Positions 53,596 to 62,519 of a stretch of 64,000 bases of DNA are shown here, in pieces (the first letter of the stretch is position 1; each line of letters opens with the position of its first letter). The position numbers and the translations under genes are program-made. The notes under the pieces were generated by a model. The model was not told where the DNA came from, made no database searches, and saw only the letters and a program-made list of their open reading frames with translations. The stretch lies in assembly GCA_046160865.1 (NCBI GenBank), contig JBJXHG010000164.1:73912-137911 (forward strand), in the 5' to 3' direction. Source of the DNA: JBJXHG01 sp046160865 (GTDB lineage Bacteria; Planctomycetota; UBA1135; GCA-002686595).

Positions 53596-54935
53596 CCTGG
53601 GCTCCTTCGCGTCGGTCTCGGCGTCGACTTGCGCCCGCGCGGCGCGGGCCGTCGCGGACGCGGTGCGTCGTCGTCATTCGTCGTCTCGCGCTCGCGGCTC
53701 GGTCGCGCGTCGCGGTCCGAGTGCTCCGCTCGAATCGGGCGCATCGAGCTCGGCCGCGAGCGCCCCGTCGCCGCACGCACGCGCAGCAAGCGGTCGACGA
53801 CGACCGTCGCGTACGCGCCGCGCGGCAGGTCGAACACGAGCTCGACGGCGTCCTGCACGCCCGTGCGCCGCAGCGGACGCATGCGCAGCGAGGCGGGATG
53901 CACGAGCAGCGCGCGGTCCTCGCCTTTCAATTGGAAGCCCGACACTCCGACGATGCGGTAGTCCGCGGGCGGAATCCCGTCGCGGTGCAACGCGGTCGTG
54001 AGGAGCTCGCGCTGCCGGACGTGCGTGACGTCCGTGAGCCGCGGTCCCGGCACGCGGAAGCTCCCGTTCATCGCGGGATCGATCGCCATCGCACCGCGCG
54101 CGAACAACAGCGGTCCCTCCGGCGCGTCGACGATGAGTCGCTCGTCGCGCGGCGTGATCTCGAAGAGGTAGTCGGCGACCGCGCGGTTCCACAGGTGCGA
54201 CTGCCAGGCGTACAGGTGAATCAAGCGCAGACGCGAGCTCACGTAGCGGAACGCGCCGGCGAAGTCGTCCGCGTGGCGCGCCAAGTGCTCGAACACCGAA
54301 TGGAACTCGCCGAACTTGCCGGCGATGTCGCGACACGTGCGCCAGTCGCCCCAACGCGAGCGCAGCGCGCGCTTGAACTGCCGATTGCGCTCGTTGTCCT
54401 GCTCCGACTTCGAGCACAGGAACGCCTTGAGCGCGATCTCGGGCCGACCCGCGGCGAGGTCGCGCGCGATCCAGCCCTGGTCGTAGCGCAGGTTTCCGAA
54501 GCGTTGCAGCCCGTAGTAGTTCGGCACGCCGTGCTGGCGCACCGCTTCGAGCGCGGGGACGAGACGGTCGAGCTCGTCGCGCGAGACGTCGCGCAGCACG
54601 ATCTCGAACTCGTTGCCCGTGCTGTGCGCGCTCGTCAGCGGCTCGTCGGCGAAGCCCTCCGGCTCGATCTGGAGCTCCGGCGTGCGCCAGCGCAACGCGC
54701 GCCCCTTCGGCACGCTCATGAATTGCGTCGTGACACCCTGGCGGTCCTTGAGTCCCGCGATGCCGACTTCCGCAGCCGGGATCCCGAGCATCTCGGCCAG
54801 CGTCGCCGCGGCTTCGATCGACGTGCGCTTGCGCTTCGTGACGCGGAAGACGCGATACCGGCCGCGCGCACGCAGGTAGCCGTCGCCGAGCAGCTCACGC
54901 ACACGGAAGTCGCCAGCGCGGTCCTTGATCTTCAT
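53592..54935 (-). CDS. truD: tRNA pseudouridine synthase D
   Basis: The 447-residue enzyme makes pseudouridine 13 in tRNA-Glu. The catalytic Asp lies in GIAGLKDRQGVTTQFMS. GNEFEIVLRDV, GVPNYYGLQRFG and the later YAWQSHLWNRAVADYL fit the TruD fold. The last ~60 residues are an Arg/Pro/Ser-rich basic tail that could bind RNA. It is coupled by ATGA to both neighbours (rluD upstream, mtnP downstream). Confidence 0.9.
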   Translation of the reverse strand: MKIKDRAGDFRVRELLGDGYLRARGRYRVFRVTKRKRTSIEAAATLAEMLGIPAAEVGIAGLKDRQGVTTQFMSVPKGRALRWRTPELQIEPEGFADEPLTSAHSTGNEFEIVLRDVSRDELDRLVPALEAVRQHGVPNYYGLQRFGNLRYDQGWIARDLAAGRPEIALKAFLCSKSEQDNERNRQFKRALRSRWGDWRTCRDIAGKFGEFHSVFEHLARHADDFAGAFRYVSSRLRLIHLYAWQSHLWNRAVADYLFEITPRDERLIVDAPEGPLLFARGAMAIDPAMNGSFRVPGPRLTDVTHVRQRELLTTALHRDGIPPADYRIVGVSGFQLKGEDRALLVHPASLRMRPLRRTGVQDAVELVFDLPRGAYATVVVDRLLRVRAATGRSRPSSMRPIRAEHSDRDARPSRERETTNDDDAPRPRRPAPRGRKSTPRPTRRSPG

Positions 54936-55951
54936 GGTGCGCGCACCTTCGCGAGCTGTTTCAGGAGGCGCGCGAAGTCGCGCGGCAGCGGCGATTCGAC
55001 CCGCGTGCGCGTTCCGTCGTCACGCGGGAAATCGATCGCGAGCGCGTGCAGGGTCAAGCGTTCGATCAACGGGGTCTCGAAGTGGCCCGGCTTCTTGCGG
55101 TACTGCGGCTTGATCTCCGACAGCGCGAGCGAGTTGCGGCGTCCGTACACCGCGTCGACGGCGAGCGGGAAACCGATCTCGCGCAAGTGGACGCGAATCT
55201 GGTGCGTTCGGCCGGTGCGCGGCTCACAGCGCAGAAGCGTGTAGCCGCGGAAGCGCTGCTCGATCGAGATGTCCGTCTGCGACGGCTTGCCGTGCCGCCG
55301 GTCCACTTGCATGTGGCCGCTCTTCCTCTCGTCGGGTCCGATCGGCAGATCGATCGTCTCGCGGTCGTCGTCCGCGAGCGGGTACTCGCCTTCCACGAGC
55401 GCGAGGTAGGTCTTGCGCACGTCGCCGGTCTCGAACGCGCCGCGCAAGCGCTTCTCCGCCTCGAGCGTCTTCGCGACGAGCATCACGCCGGTCGTGTCCT
55501 TGTCGAGCCGGTGCAGCAAGCGCGGACGGAACTGCAGAGCGGCGGACGGATCACGCGGGTCGAGCTCGCGGATGTCGGAGCGCTCGAGCGCGAGCTCGAG
55601 CAGCGCACCGGACACGCACGCTTTCTGCTTGGCCCAGCGTTCGGGATCCGACGCGAGGCCGGCCGGCTTGTCGATCGCGAGGACTTCATGGTCCTCGAAC
55701 AGGATCGGCAACCCGACCTTCGGCGCGACGGGCGCGTCGGGCACGTCTTCGTTCTCGTCGAAGTCGATGATCAGCACCTGGTGCTGGCGCAGCCGCTGCG
55801 ACGGTATGGCCGGACTGCCGTCGACGAGCACCCGGCCGTCGCGGACCTGACGGCGCAAGTAGCCCTTGTTGAGCAAGGGGAACGAGAGGCAAAGGAACTC
55901 GTCGAGCTCCATGCCGCTGCGTTCGGGTGGGATCGGAAGGTGGTAGCTCAC
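54932..55951 (-). CDS. RluA/RluD-family 23S rRNA pseudouridine synthase
   Basis: About 339 residues. An S4-like RNA-binding domain (MELDEFLCLSFPLLNKGYLRRQVRDGRVLVDG) precedes the catalytic domain with LAIDKPAGL, RPRLLHRLDKDTTGVMLVAK (catalytic Asp) and CEPRTGRTHQIRVHL. The GTG at 55951 was chosen because YHLPIPPERSGMELDEFL matches the typical lead into the S4 domain; an ATG at 55912 is the alternative. Two pseudouridine synthases in one coupled operon is notable. Confidence 0.88.
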   Translation of the reverse strand: MSYHLPIPPERSGMELDEFLCLSFPLLNKGYLRRQVRDGRVLVDGSPAIPSQRLRQHQVLIIDFDENEDVPDAPVAPKVGLPILFEDHEVLAIDKPAGLASDPERWAKQKACVSGALLELALERSDIRELDPRDPSAALQFRPRLLHRLDKDTTGVMLVAKTLEAEKRLRGAFETGDVRKTYLALVEGEYPLADDDRETIDLPIGPDERKSGHMQVDRRHGKPSQTDISIEQRFRGYTLLRCEPRTGRTHQIRVHLREIGFPLAVDAVYGRRNSLALSEIKPQYRKKPGHFETPLIERLTLHALAIDFPRDDGTRTRVESPLPRDFARLLKQLAKVRAP

Positions 55952-56110
55952 GGTGCGCGCGCGGACGGCGAACAGAGTCGTCCGTGGCCGAGGATCGCGC
56001 GGCGCCGATCGACCCGAACGGCCGGCGCGAACCGACGCCTCTTGCACCGAATGACTTTCGCCACAGGTGGCCAGAATGCCGGTTGGACGGATCTCGCCGC
56101 AAGGGCGCGG

Positions 56111-56689
56111 TCAGCGCACGTCGGGCCGCAGCGCACCGACGTACGGCAGGTTGCGGTAGCGCCCGGCGTAGTCGAGGCCGTAGCCCACGACGAACAGGTC
56201 CTCGACCTCGAAGCAGCGGAAGTCGGGCTGGAACGGGACCGCGCGTCGCGCCGGCTTGTCGAGGAAGACGCACGTGCGCACTTCGCGCGCGCCGCGCTCT
56301 AGGAGCTCGTCGCGCACCCGCTGGAGCGTGCGGCCGGTGTCGAGGATGTCGTCGACGAGCAGGAGATTGCGGCCGTGGGTCTCGCTCTCGGCGGGAAAGA
56401 AGCCGAGCTCGAGCTGCCCCGATTCCGTGCGATCGCGGTAGCTCGACGCCGACACGAACGCGAGCTCGAGCGGTATCGGGATGCGCCGGATGAGATCCGA
56501 CGCGAAGACGCACGAGCCCTTGAGGACCGACACGACCGTGAACTCACGGCCGCGATACGCGCGCGTCACGTCGTCGGCCACGCGATCGATGCGCGTGCGA
56601 ATCTGCTCCTCGTCGAAGAGCACGCGCGCGATATCGTCGTGTAAGGACGGCGACTCGCCCTGCCGCCCGTGGTGAGAGTCATTCGACAC
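56111..56689 (-). CDS. hpt: Hypoxanthine phosphoribosyltransferase
   Basis: About 192 residues; purine salvage from hypoxanthine/guanine and PRPP. DIARVLFDEEQIRTRIDRVA, VVSVLKGSCVFASDLIRRI, the PRPP loop NLLLVDDILDTGRTLQ and the C-terminal FVVGYGLDYAGRYRNLPYVGAL are all typical. No ATG fits: GTG 56689 covers the conserved N-terminus, while GTG 56623 would truncate it. The chosen start codon lies inside the inner arm of a 167-nt hairpin (56665-56831), so translation may be structure-controlled. Confidence 0.88.
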   Translation of the reverse strand: MSNDSHHGRQGESPSLHDDIARVLFDEEQIRTRIDRVADDVTRAYRGREFTVVSVLKGSCVFASDLIRRIPIPLELAFVSASSYRDRTESGQLELGFFPAESETHGRNLLLVDDILDTGRTLQRVRDELLERGAREVRTCVFLDKPARRAVPFQPDFRCFEVEDLFVVGYGLDYAGRYRNLPYVGALRPDVR

Positions 56690-56831
56690 GAAAGTCGTCC
56701 GTTCACGCCGGCTCGGCGTCGCACGATCCTCGCCGAATCTCGAGGATTCGCCTGCGGTCGTGCTCGCCCGTCGATGTACGGGGCCGACACGAACGGACGA
56801 CTTTCGCGCTCGAAGCACTTTCACCACGGGC
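56665..56831 (-). repeat. Long imperfect hairpin over the hpt start
   Basis: GCCCGTGGTGAGAGT (56665-56679) pairs with 56817-56831. After a few mismatches, 56689-56704 (including AAAGTCGTCCGTTC) pairs with 56791-56806. Inner pairing includes GCACGA with TCGTGC and an apical CGAATC-TCGAG-GATTCG (56734-56750). In the hpt transcript it is the 5' untranslated region and contains the proposed GTG. It shares CGTGGTGAGA with the tsaB-alr hairpins. Confidence 0.78.
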
Positions 56832-56924
56832 TGCTTGCTTCGCGGGGTCGCGCATGCGTGCTTCATCATTCCGCAGCGCGAGATGATTGCAAGCGCGCAC
56901 GAGTTGTGAAAAAGCTCAGCGCTC

Positions 56925-56953
56925 TTGTTGCACTTCGACAGCACGCCTATAGT
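56925..56953 (+). promoter_or_regulatory. Sigma-70-type promoter upstream of the coiled-coil/NUDIX operon
   Basis: TTGTTG (56925-56930) and TATAGT (56948-56953) with an exact 17-bp spacer form the best vegetative-type promoter in the window. Transcription would start near 56960, giving a leader of about 120 nt. ATCCTCGAGATTCG in that leader (56979-56992) is the inverse of the hpt hairpin apex sequence. Confidence 0.65.
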
Positions 56954-57082
56954 GTCAATCTCATCTGGGCGGCCGCGGATCCTCGAGATTCGACTCCAGT
57001 GGCAGCGAGCCCGAAATTAGTTTGGTGCGACGTCATCCGGGACGATGGCGTCGCAAATCGCGAACACTCTCTCATGGACACC

Positions 57083-57379
57083 ATGGCGAAGCGGACTTAC
57101 ACCCGTCGCAGCGACGAAGATCGCATCTCCGAGCTCACTTCGAAGCTCGAACGGATCAAAGCGCGACTCGAAGAAAAGCAACGCAAGGACTCGCCCGTTC
57201 TGCGCGAAGCGGCAAAAGTGCAGCGCGTGCTGCGCCGATTCGCGCAGCTCGCCGTGGATCACGGCCGCGAGGACCTGGCGAACTCGACGCAGGCCTTCGC
57301 CGCGGGACTCGAACGCGCGCTGAGTTCCGATTCCGAGGTGACGTCGCGCCGCCGCACACGCTCCTCGGAAGTCGCTTGA
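57083..57379 (+). CDS. Small basic coiled-coil protein
   Basis: 98 residues from MAKRTYTRRSDEDRIS (an ATG at 57074 would add three). A Lys/Arg/Glu-rich helix (ELTSKLERIKARLEEKQRKD) suggests a coiled coil, followed by a second helical part (VLRRFAQLAVDHGREDLANS). No domain is recognised. Its stop overlaps the TTG start of the NUDIX gene (TTGA). Confidence 0.6.
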   Translation: MAKRTYTRRSDEDRISELTSKLERIKARLEEKQRKDSPVLREAAKVQRVLRRFAQLAVDHGREDLANSTQAFAAGLERALSSDSEVTSRRRTRSSEVA

Positions 57380-57921
57380 GCGATCCCCCGGCGCGCGACC
57401 CGGCGCCGCAGATCGAAGTTCTGTCGTCCGAGAAGATCTACTCTGGACGCATCTTCGATCTCGTGCGCGCAGCGATCCGGCTGCCGTCCGGATTGAAGCA
57501 AGACGTCACGTGGGTGGACCATCCGGGCGCCGTGTCGATCGCGGCGCTCGACGAGCACGGACGCATGCTGCTCGTACGCCAATACCGGCACGCGGTGGGC
57601 GATTGGCTGATCGAGATCCCCGCCGGTCGCATCGAGCTCGGCGAAGACCGACTCGCGGCCGCGCGGCGCGAGTTGGAAGAGGAGACCGGGCATCGCGCGC
57701 AGCGTTGGCGCCTACTGCGCGAGTTCTACGCCGCGCCGGGCTTCTGCAGCGAGCTCATGTCGATCTACGAAGCGCGCGAGCTTTCGATCGCCGGACCGAG
57801 CGCGCGTGCGTGCGACCACGACGAAGAGCTCGAGTTGCTCCGGATGACGCCGCGAGAAGTGCTCGCCGCGCCGATCTGCGACGCGAAGACGCTGGTCGCC
57901 GCGGCGCTCTTGTCGAGTTGA
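57376..57921 (+). CDS. ADP-ribose pyrophosphatase-type NUDIX hydrolase
   Basis: 181 residues starting at TTG (TTGA overlap with the preceding gene). SEKIYSGRIFDLVRAAIRLP and the HPGAVSIAAL strand are typical of NudF-like enzymes. The NUDIX box is canonical: AGRIELGEDRLAAARRELEE followed by ETGH, and then FYAAPGFCSELMSIYEA. It hydrolyses ADP-ribose or related nucleoside diphosphate derivatives. Confidence 0.88.
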   Translation: MSDPPARDPAPQIEVLSSEKIYSGRIFDLVRAAIRLPSGLKQDVTWVDHPGAVSIAALDEHGRMLLVRQYRHAVGDWLIEIPAGRIELGEDRLAAARRELEEETGHRAQRWRLLREFYAAPGFCSELMSIYEARELSIAGPSARACDHDEELELLRMTPREVLAAPICDAKTLVAAALLSS

Positions 57922-57948
57922 TGGATGCGCGCGCATGCGCCGCGATCG

Positions 57949-58803
57949 TCAGCGCACGGCGATATCCACGAGGTAGTCGAATCCGCCTTGTCCGGCCGCG
58001 ATCCGGCCGTGCGCGTCGAGCGCGACCACGCCGCCGGCCGTGGCGACGAACCACTCGCCCCCGCGCGCTCCCGCCGCTGCTTCGACGACGGCCGGCGAAT
58101 GGACGAGCGCGACCGTCGACACGACACGGCCGCGTTCGTCGAGCTGTCGCGTGCGCGCCGGCTCGTACGTCCGGACTCCTCCGGCAAGCGACGCCGCGAC
58201 CGAATGCGCTGCGCCCACATCGAACGGACCGGCGACGCGCTCACCCGCGGCATCGACGCACGCGAGCTCGGTCGTCGCCGCGGTCGCCAAGATCCAGACG
58301 GAACCGTCGCGAGCCGCCGGCGCGAGATCGTGGATCGAGCCGGCCACGCGCAGCTCGCGGACGACGCGGCGCGTGCTCGCCGTGATCCAGCGAACTCGGC
58401 CGTCGTCGGCCCCAACGACGGCGCACTCGGCGCCGAGCGCCGCGAGCGTGCCGAAACTCGCATCGAGCTCGCTCACCTCGGTGCGCGCTCCGTCCGCGGC
58501 GATGAATTCGAGACGCCGGGAACCGCGCGCGTGCCGCGCGGGCACGGACAGCACCCATGCGCCGCCATCGACCGGAGCGACGGCGATCGGCGCGCGCACC
58601 GCGATCGAGCTCAGCACGAAGAGCTCGCGATCGAGGACCACCACGCGATCACCGTCGCGGTCGGCGAGCCACACCGCCGCAGCGCCGAGTTCCGGAGGCG
58701 CGGGTGCGCCGAAGAGCACGACGTCGGCCAGGAGCACCGCCGCGGCCCCGCAACCCAGCGCGGAAAGCGCTGCCCACGCGCGGTCTTTTCCTTTAGCGAT
58801 CAC
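57949..58803 (-). CDS. Hypothetical membrane-anchored beta-propeller-like protein
   Basis: 284 residues, GTG start. One N-terminal TM segment (about 10-30) is followed by repeating beta-strand patterns resembling NHL/YVTN-type propeller blades (VWLADRDGDRVVVLDRELF, GTLAALGAECAVVGADDGRV, GSVWILATAATTELACVDAAG, GEWFVATAGGVVALDAHGRI). No catalytic residues are evident. It is convergent with the NUDIX gene. Confidence 0.6.
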   Translation of the reverse strand: MIAKGKDRAWAALSALGCGAAAVLLADVVLFGAPAPPELGAAAVWLADRDGDRVVVLDRELFVLSSIAVRAPIAVAPVDGGAWVLSVPARHARGSRRLEFIAADGARTEVSELDASFGTLAALGAECAVVGADDGRVRWITASTRRVVRELRVAGSIHDLAPAARDGSVWILATAATTELACVDAAGERVAGPFDVGAAHSVAASLAGGVRTYEPARTRQLDERGRVVSTVALVHSPAVVEAAAGARGGEWFVATAGGVVALDAHGRIAAGQGGFDYLVDIAVR

Positions 58804-58880
58804 GCGCTGAAAAGACCACGCGCGTGCGGCGCGGTTGCACGCGGCACGCGCAGAATCGCGCGCGCCCGGTGCGTCTCTCT

Positions 58881-59114
58881 CTAAGGCCCCGTTTCAGAAT
58901 GGAGCGTGCCGTCGTCCGCCGTCCAGCGCACCTTGCCTGCGGGCGAGAATCCGGCTCCGCGTGCTTCCTTGTTCCGCTCGCGGCGGCACGTCCACCACAG
59001 CAAGCCGAGGAAGCCGAACAGCACGCTGAACACCATTGCGATCATGAAGAGCACGCTGGTGTTGATGCCCATGGCGAGGTTGTGCCCGTCCGACCGGACG
59101 GCGTTCTTGCACAT
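58881..59114 (-). CDS. Small single-TM protein
   Basis: 77 residues from ATG 59114 (63 from ATG 59072). One TM helix (MGINTSVLFMIAMVFSVLFG and onward) is followed by a basic stretch WWTCRRERNKEA and a short soluble tail. GAGAG lies directly before the ATG. Coding is plausible but family membership is unknown. Confidence 0.5.
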   Translation of the reverse strand: MCKNAVRSDGHNLAMGINTSVLFMIAMVFSVLFGFLGLLWWTCRRERNKEARGAGFSPAGKVRWTADDGTLHSETGP

Positions 59115-59117
59115 CTC

Positions 59118-59204
59118 TCAGCCGTAGCCGGACGGCGCGAGCGCATTCGCGAGCAGCACGACGACGGCTCCGCGCACGACGAGCTTCCGGAGCGACTGCC
59201 GCAT
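59118..59204 (-). CDS. Possible 28-residue hydrophobic peptide upstream of the TM protein
   Basis: The ORF encodes MRQSLRKLVVRGAVVVLLAN plus eight residues ending in GYG, with the shape of a leader or membrane peptide. Its stop lies 3 nt before the ATG of the 77-residue protein, so it could be a coupled leader peptide. Evidence is limited to position and composition. Confidence 0.25.
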   Translation of the reverse strand: MRQSLRKLVVRGAVVVLLANALAPSGYG

Positions 59205-59463
59205 GAGCGCAGAGTCTCCGCGATGCGCGCGCGGCCGGCAAGTCGATCGCCCCGCGTCGCCTCGATCGCTGCGCGAACACTGCTCGAACGCTGGTGGCGG
59301 TCACGAGTCGGTAAGCGCACGCTCCAAGACGTCGCCATGGGCGCAGGGCGGGCGAGCCGACGAGCCGTGCGCCGGGATGCCGATCTCTTACCGCGTGCTC
59401 GGGCCGTCGAGCGTTGCTCGACCACTATGCTGAGGAGCGTTCGAGCAACCCGAGGACTTCGAC

Positions 59464-60585
59464 ATGCACACGACCCGCCGTCAGCTCCTGCGCCAAGCCG
59501 CCGCAACATCCGCCGCACTCGCGCTCGCCACGCGTGCCCGCGCGTTCCGCGCAGCGGCGCGTCCACCCGCGCCGCTCTCGATCCTCATCCTCGGCGGCAC
59601 GAAGTTCATCGGCCCGCAAGTCGTCGAATACGGCCAGAAGCGCGGCCACACGCTGACGCTCTTCAACCGCGGCAAGACGAATCCGGAGATGTTCCCCGAC
59701 GTCGAGAAGTTGCGCGGCGATCGCGACGGCGACTTCTCCGCGCTGAAGGATCGCAAGTGGGACTGCGTGATCGACACGTCGGGGCACTTCCTGCACCAGG
59801 TCGAAGGCCCCGCCGAGCTGCTCGCGCCGAACGTCAAGCAGTACGTCTACATCTCGTCGTGCTCGGTGTACGCCCGCACCGACCAAGCGAACATGGACGA
59901 GTCCGCGGAGCTCTTGCGCCTCGCCGATCCGAGCGTGAAGGACATGGGCAAGAACTACGAGCACTTCGGCGGACTGAAGGTCGTGTGCGAGGAGGCCGCC
60001 GAGGCGGCGTTCCCGAAGCGCACGACGATCGTGCGCCCGGGTTTGATCGTCGGTCCGGCCGACGGATCCGATCGGTTCACGTACTGGCCGGTGCGTGTCG
60101 CGCGCGGCGGCGAGGTGCTCGCGCCGGGCTCGTCGAGCGATCCGATCCAGATCATCGACGTGCGCGACCTCGGCGAGTGGCTCGTCCGCATCGCCGAAGG
60201 CAACGTGATCGGCACGTTCAACGCGGTCGGCCCCGAGCGCGAGCTCACGATGGGCGCGCTGCTCGAAGCCTGCAAGGAGACGAGCGGCAGCGACGCGCGC
60301 TTCACGTGGGCCGACGCCGAGTTCCTCGCCGAGCAAGGCGTCGCGGCCTGGCGCGACATGCCGGCGTGGGTGCCGTCGACCGGTGAGACCGCGGGCTTCG
60401 GCCGGCGCAGCAACGCAAGGGCGGTCCGGGCAGGCTTGACGTTCCGCCCGATCCGCGCGACGTGCAAAGACACGCTCGCGTGGTATCGGACGCAGCCGAA
60501 GGAGCGCCAGGACGCGCTGCGCGCCGGGCTCGCCGCGACGCGCGAAGCGGAAGTGCTGAAGCGCTGGCACGAGCTGCGCGGCTGA
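59464..60585 (+). CDS. Tat-exported NAD-dependent epimerase/dehydratase-family protein
   Basis: 373 residues with a Tat-like signal (TRRQLLRQAAATSAALALA). The Rossmann core starts ILILGGTKFIGPQVVEYGQKRG and continues with DCVIDTSGHF, YVYISSCSVY, YEHFGGLKVVCEEAA and RPGLIVGPADGSDRF. The catalytic YxxxK is replaced by YEHFGGLK (Tyr with Lys further away), so classical epimerase chemistry is uncertain. Such exported proteins are common in Planctomycetota. GAGGA precedes the ATG. Confidence 0.78.
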   Translation: MHTTRRQLLRQAAATSAALALATRARAFRAAARPPAPLSILILGGTKFIGPQVVEYGQKRGHTLTLFNRGKTNPEMFPDVEKLRGDRDGDFSALKDRKWDCVIDTSGHFLHQVEGPAELLAPNVKQYVYISSCSVYARTDQANMDESAELLRLADPSVKDMGKNYEHFGGLKVVCEEAAEAAFPKRTTIVRPGLIVGPADGSDRFTYWPVRVARGGEVLAPGSSSDPIQIIDVRDLGEWLVRIAEGNVIGTFNAVGPERELTMGALLEACKETSGSDARFTWADAEFLAEQGVAAWRDMPAWVPSTGETAGFGRRSNARAVRAGLTFRPIRATCKDTLAWYRTQPKERQDALRAGLAATREAEVLKRWHELRG

Positions 60586-60841
60586 GCGCGCGTCCGTCGC
60601 CCTCGGCGCCGCGTGCTCTGTCGCGATGCATGCCGCAGACGCGCCCGCGTCGGCGCTGCTGCATGGGCCGAGCGAGCGCGAATGCGCCTTGCACGCATGC
60701 GTGCAGATCTTGCGAGAAGCCCGGGTTTCCCGCCGCGGAACCCCCAAGAACCCGCAGCGAAGGAATGGCTTGGAACTTGCTCTCGCGGGCCGGCGAGTGG
60801 AGGAGCCCCTGATCGCGGAGCGGTCCTTTCCACGCCGATCC

Positions 60842-62515
60842 ATGATCCGAAGCGACAATCGATCGAGGCTGGAAGACTTGCGCGAGCAGTTCGCCGTGCT
60901 GCGCGAGCTGTGCCGCCAAAAGTCGGACGAGATTCCCGACTTGCTGCCGTTCGCGCTCGAAGACCTGTTGCGCTCCGTGTCACAGCTCGACGTCCGCGCG
61001 CGCGCCACGCGTGCCGACACGGCGACGAGCCCGTCCGCGCGCAATAGGCTGCCGAAGCGCGAGCAACGCCTGCGCTCGGTGCTCGACCGCGCGCCGATGA
61101 TGGTCCGCATCGTCGACGCGAACATGCGTCCGCGCTGGAGCAATGCGTCGTGGCGCAACTTGCGCGGTCCGAAGCGCGAGCGGACGGCCGAGGCGTGGAT
61201 GGCGGAGATCCACCCCGACGATCGCGTGCGCTGTGCACGCGAGTGGGGTCAGGCAGCCGACCTGCAGCGTCCGTTCCGCGTCGAGTACCGCGTGCTGCGT
61301 GCGAACGGGAGTTCCGTGTGGGTGCTGGAACTCGGCACTCCGCAGCTCGGGTCGACGGGGGTGCTCAACGGCTATCTCGCGACCGCGATCGAGATCACGG
61401 AGCGGCGCTCGACGGAGAAGCGCCTCCACCTCCAATATGAATCGGCGCGCATCCTGTCGGAGGCCGCCACGCTCGAAGACGCGGCGCCCGCGATGCTGCG
61501 CGCGCTGTGCGACGGACTCGATGCGCGCATCACATGCTTGTGGCCGGCGGGCGCCTCCACGCCGTTCGTGCACGACGTCGCGCCGGGCGGCGCGCCGCTG
61601 CGCACGGACGCCGATCTGCGCCGCGAGGTCGAGCAGCGTGCGCTGCACAACCTACTGAACGTGTCGCTCGTCGTGCGTGGCAAGGTGCGCGGCGTGCTCG
61701 CGGCGTACGGCGACGAGCCGCACGCGGTCGACGAAGCGCTCGGACGCGCGTTGAGCGCCCAGTTCGCGCAGTTCCTCGCGCGCACCGACGCCGAGGCGAG
61801 TGTACGCGCGCTCGCGAGCGCGCCCACGGCCTCGATCGCGGCGTACGAAGCACGCTTGCACGCGCTCGCGTCCGATCTCCTCGTGGCGGAGGAGCGCGCG
61901 CGCAAGCAGCTCGCATGCGATCTGCACGACGGCTTGAGCCAGACGATCGCGCTCGCACGTATGAAGCTGTGCGTGTTGCGCCGCCGCAGCGCGGAGCATG
62001 TCGACGGATCGCTGCTCACTTCGCTCGGAGAACTCGAGCAGTTGATCGACTGCGCGAATCGCTCCGCGCGTTCGCTCACGTTCGAGCTCTGTCCGCCGGC
62101 GCTGCACGAATCGGGTCTCGCGTCGGCGCTGAGTGGCCTCGTCGAGAGCATCCAAGCGCGCTACGGCATCGCGATCGCGCTCGAAGTCGAACGCGCGCCC
62201 GCGATCGTGGACGACCAGATCCGCGTGATCTTCTTCCGCGCGATCCGCGAGCTCCTGATCAATGCCGCCAAGCACGCGGGCGCTCGCAGTGTGCGCGTGC
62301 GTCTGGCCAGTGACGGCGAGCTCGTCTGCGCCGCCGTGGAGGACGACGGCGTCGGCATGAAACGTGAGAGCAGCACGGGCTGCGGCTCGGGCTTGTTCAG
62401 CATTCGCGAACGGCTCGATCACGTCGGCGGCAGCATGTGCGTCGACTCCGCGCCAGGACGAGGAACCAAGATTCAGCTGCGAGCGCCTTCCGCTCGCACT
62501 GCGAAAGCTGGGTGA
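60842..62515 (+). CDS. NarL-type sensor histidine kinase with PAS domain
   Basis: About 557 residues, apparently cytoplasmic. A helical N-terminus is followed by a PAS domain (about 80-200: LDRAPMMVRIVDANMRPRWS, WMAEIHPDDR, RVLRANGSSVWVLELG) and a GAF-like region (200-330). The HisKA_3 domain contains RKQLACDLHDGLSQTIA with the phospho-acceptor His near 362. The HATPase domain has RAIRELLINAAKHAGA and GSGLFSIRERLDHVGG. It sits 4 nt before its response regulator. The start at 60842 was preferred to 60626 because the conserved region begins after it. Confidence 0.9.
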   Translation: MIRSDNRSRLEDLREQFAVLRELCRQKSDEIPDLLPFALEDLLRSVSQLDVRARATRADTATSPSARNRLPKREQRLRSVLDRAPMMVRIVDANMRPRWSNASWRNLRGPKRERTAEAWMAEIHPDDRVRCAREWGQAADLQRPFRVEYRVLRANGSSVWVLELGTPQLGSTGVLNGYLATAIEITERRSTEKRLHLQYESARILSEAATLEDAAPAMLRALCDGLDARITCLWPAGASTPFVHDVAPGGAPLRTDADLRREVEQRALHNLLNVSLVVRGKVRGVLAAYGDEPHAVDEALGRALSAQFAQFLARTDAEASVRALASAPTASIAAYEARLHALASDLLVAEERARKQLACDLHDGLSQTIALARMKLCVLRRRSAEHVDGSLLTSLGELEQLIDCANRSARSLTFELCPPALHESGLASALSGLVESIQARYGIAIALEVERAPAIVDDQIRVIFFRAIRELLINAAKHAGARSVRVRLASDGELVCAAVEDDGVGMKRESSTGCGSGLFSIRERLDHVGGSMCVDSAPGRGTKIQLRAPSARTAKAG

Positions 62516-62519
62516 ACGC

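Noticed and set aside
56111..56944. Longer hpt frame starting at ATG 56944
   Set aside because: It would translate the whole 167-nt hairpin and add about 85 residues with no counterpart in hypoxanthine phosphoribosyltransferases.
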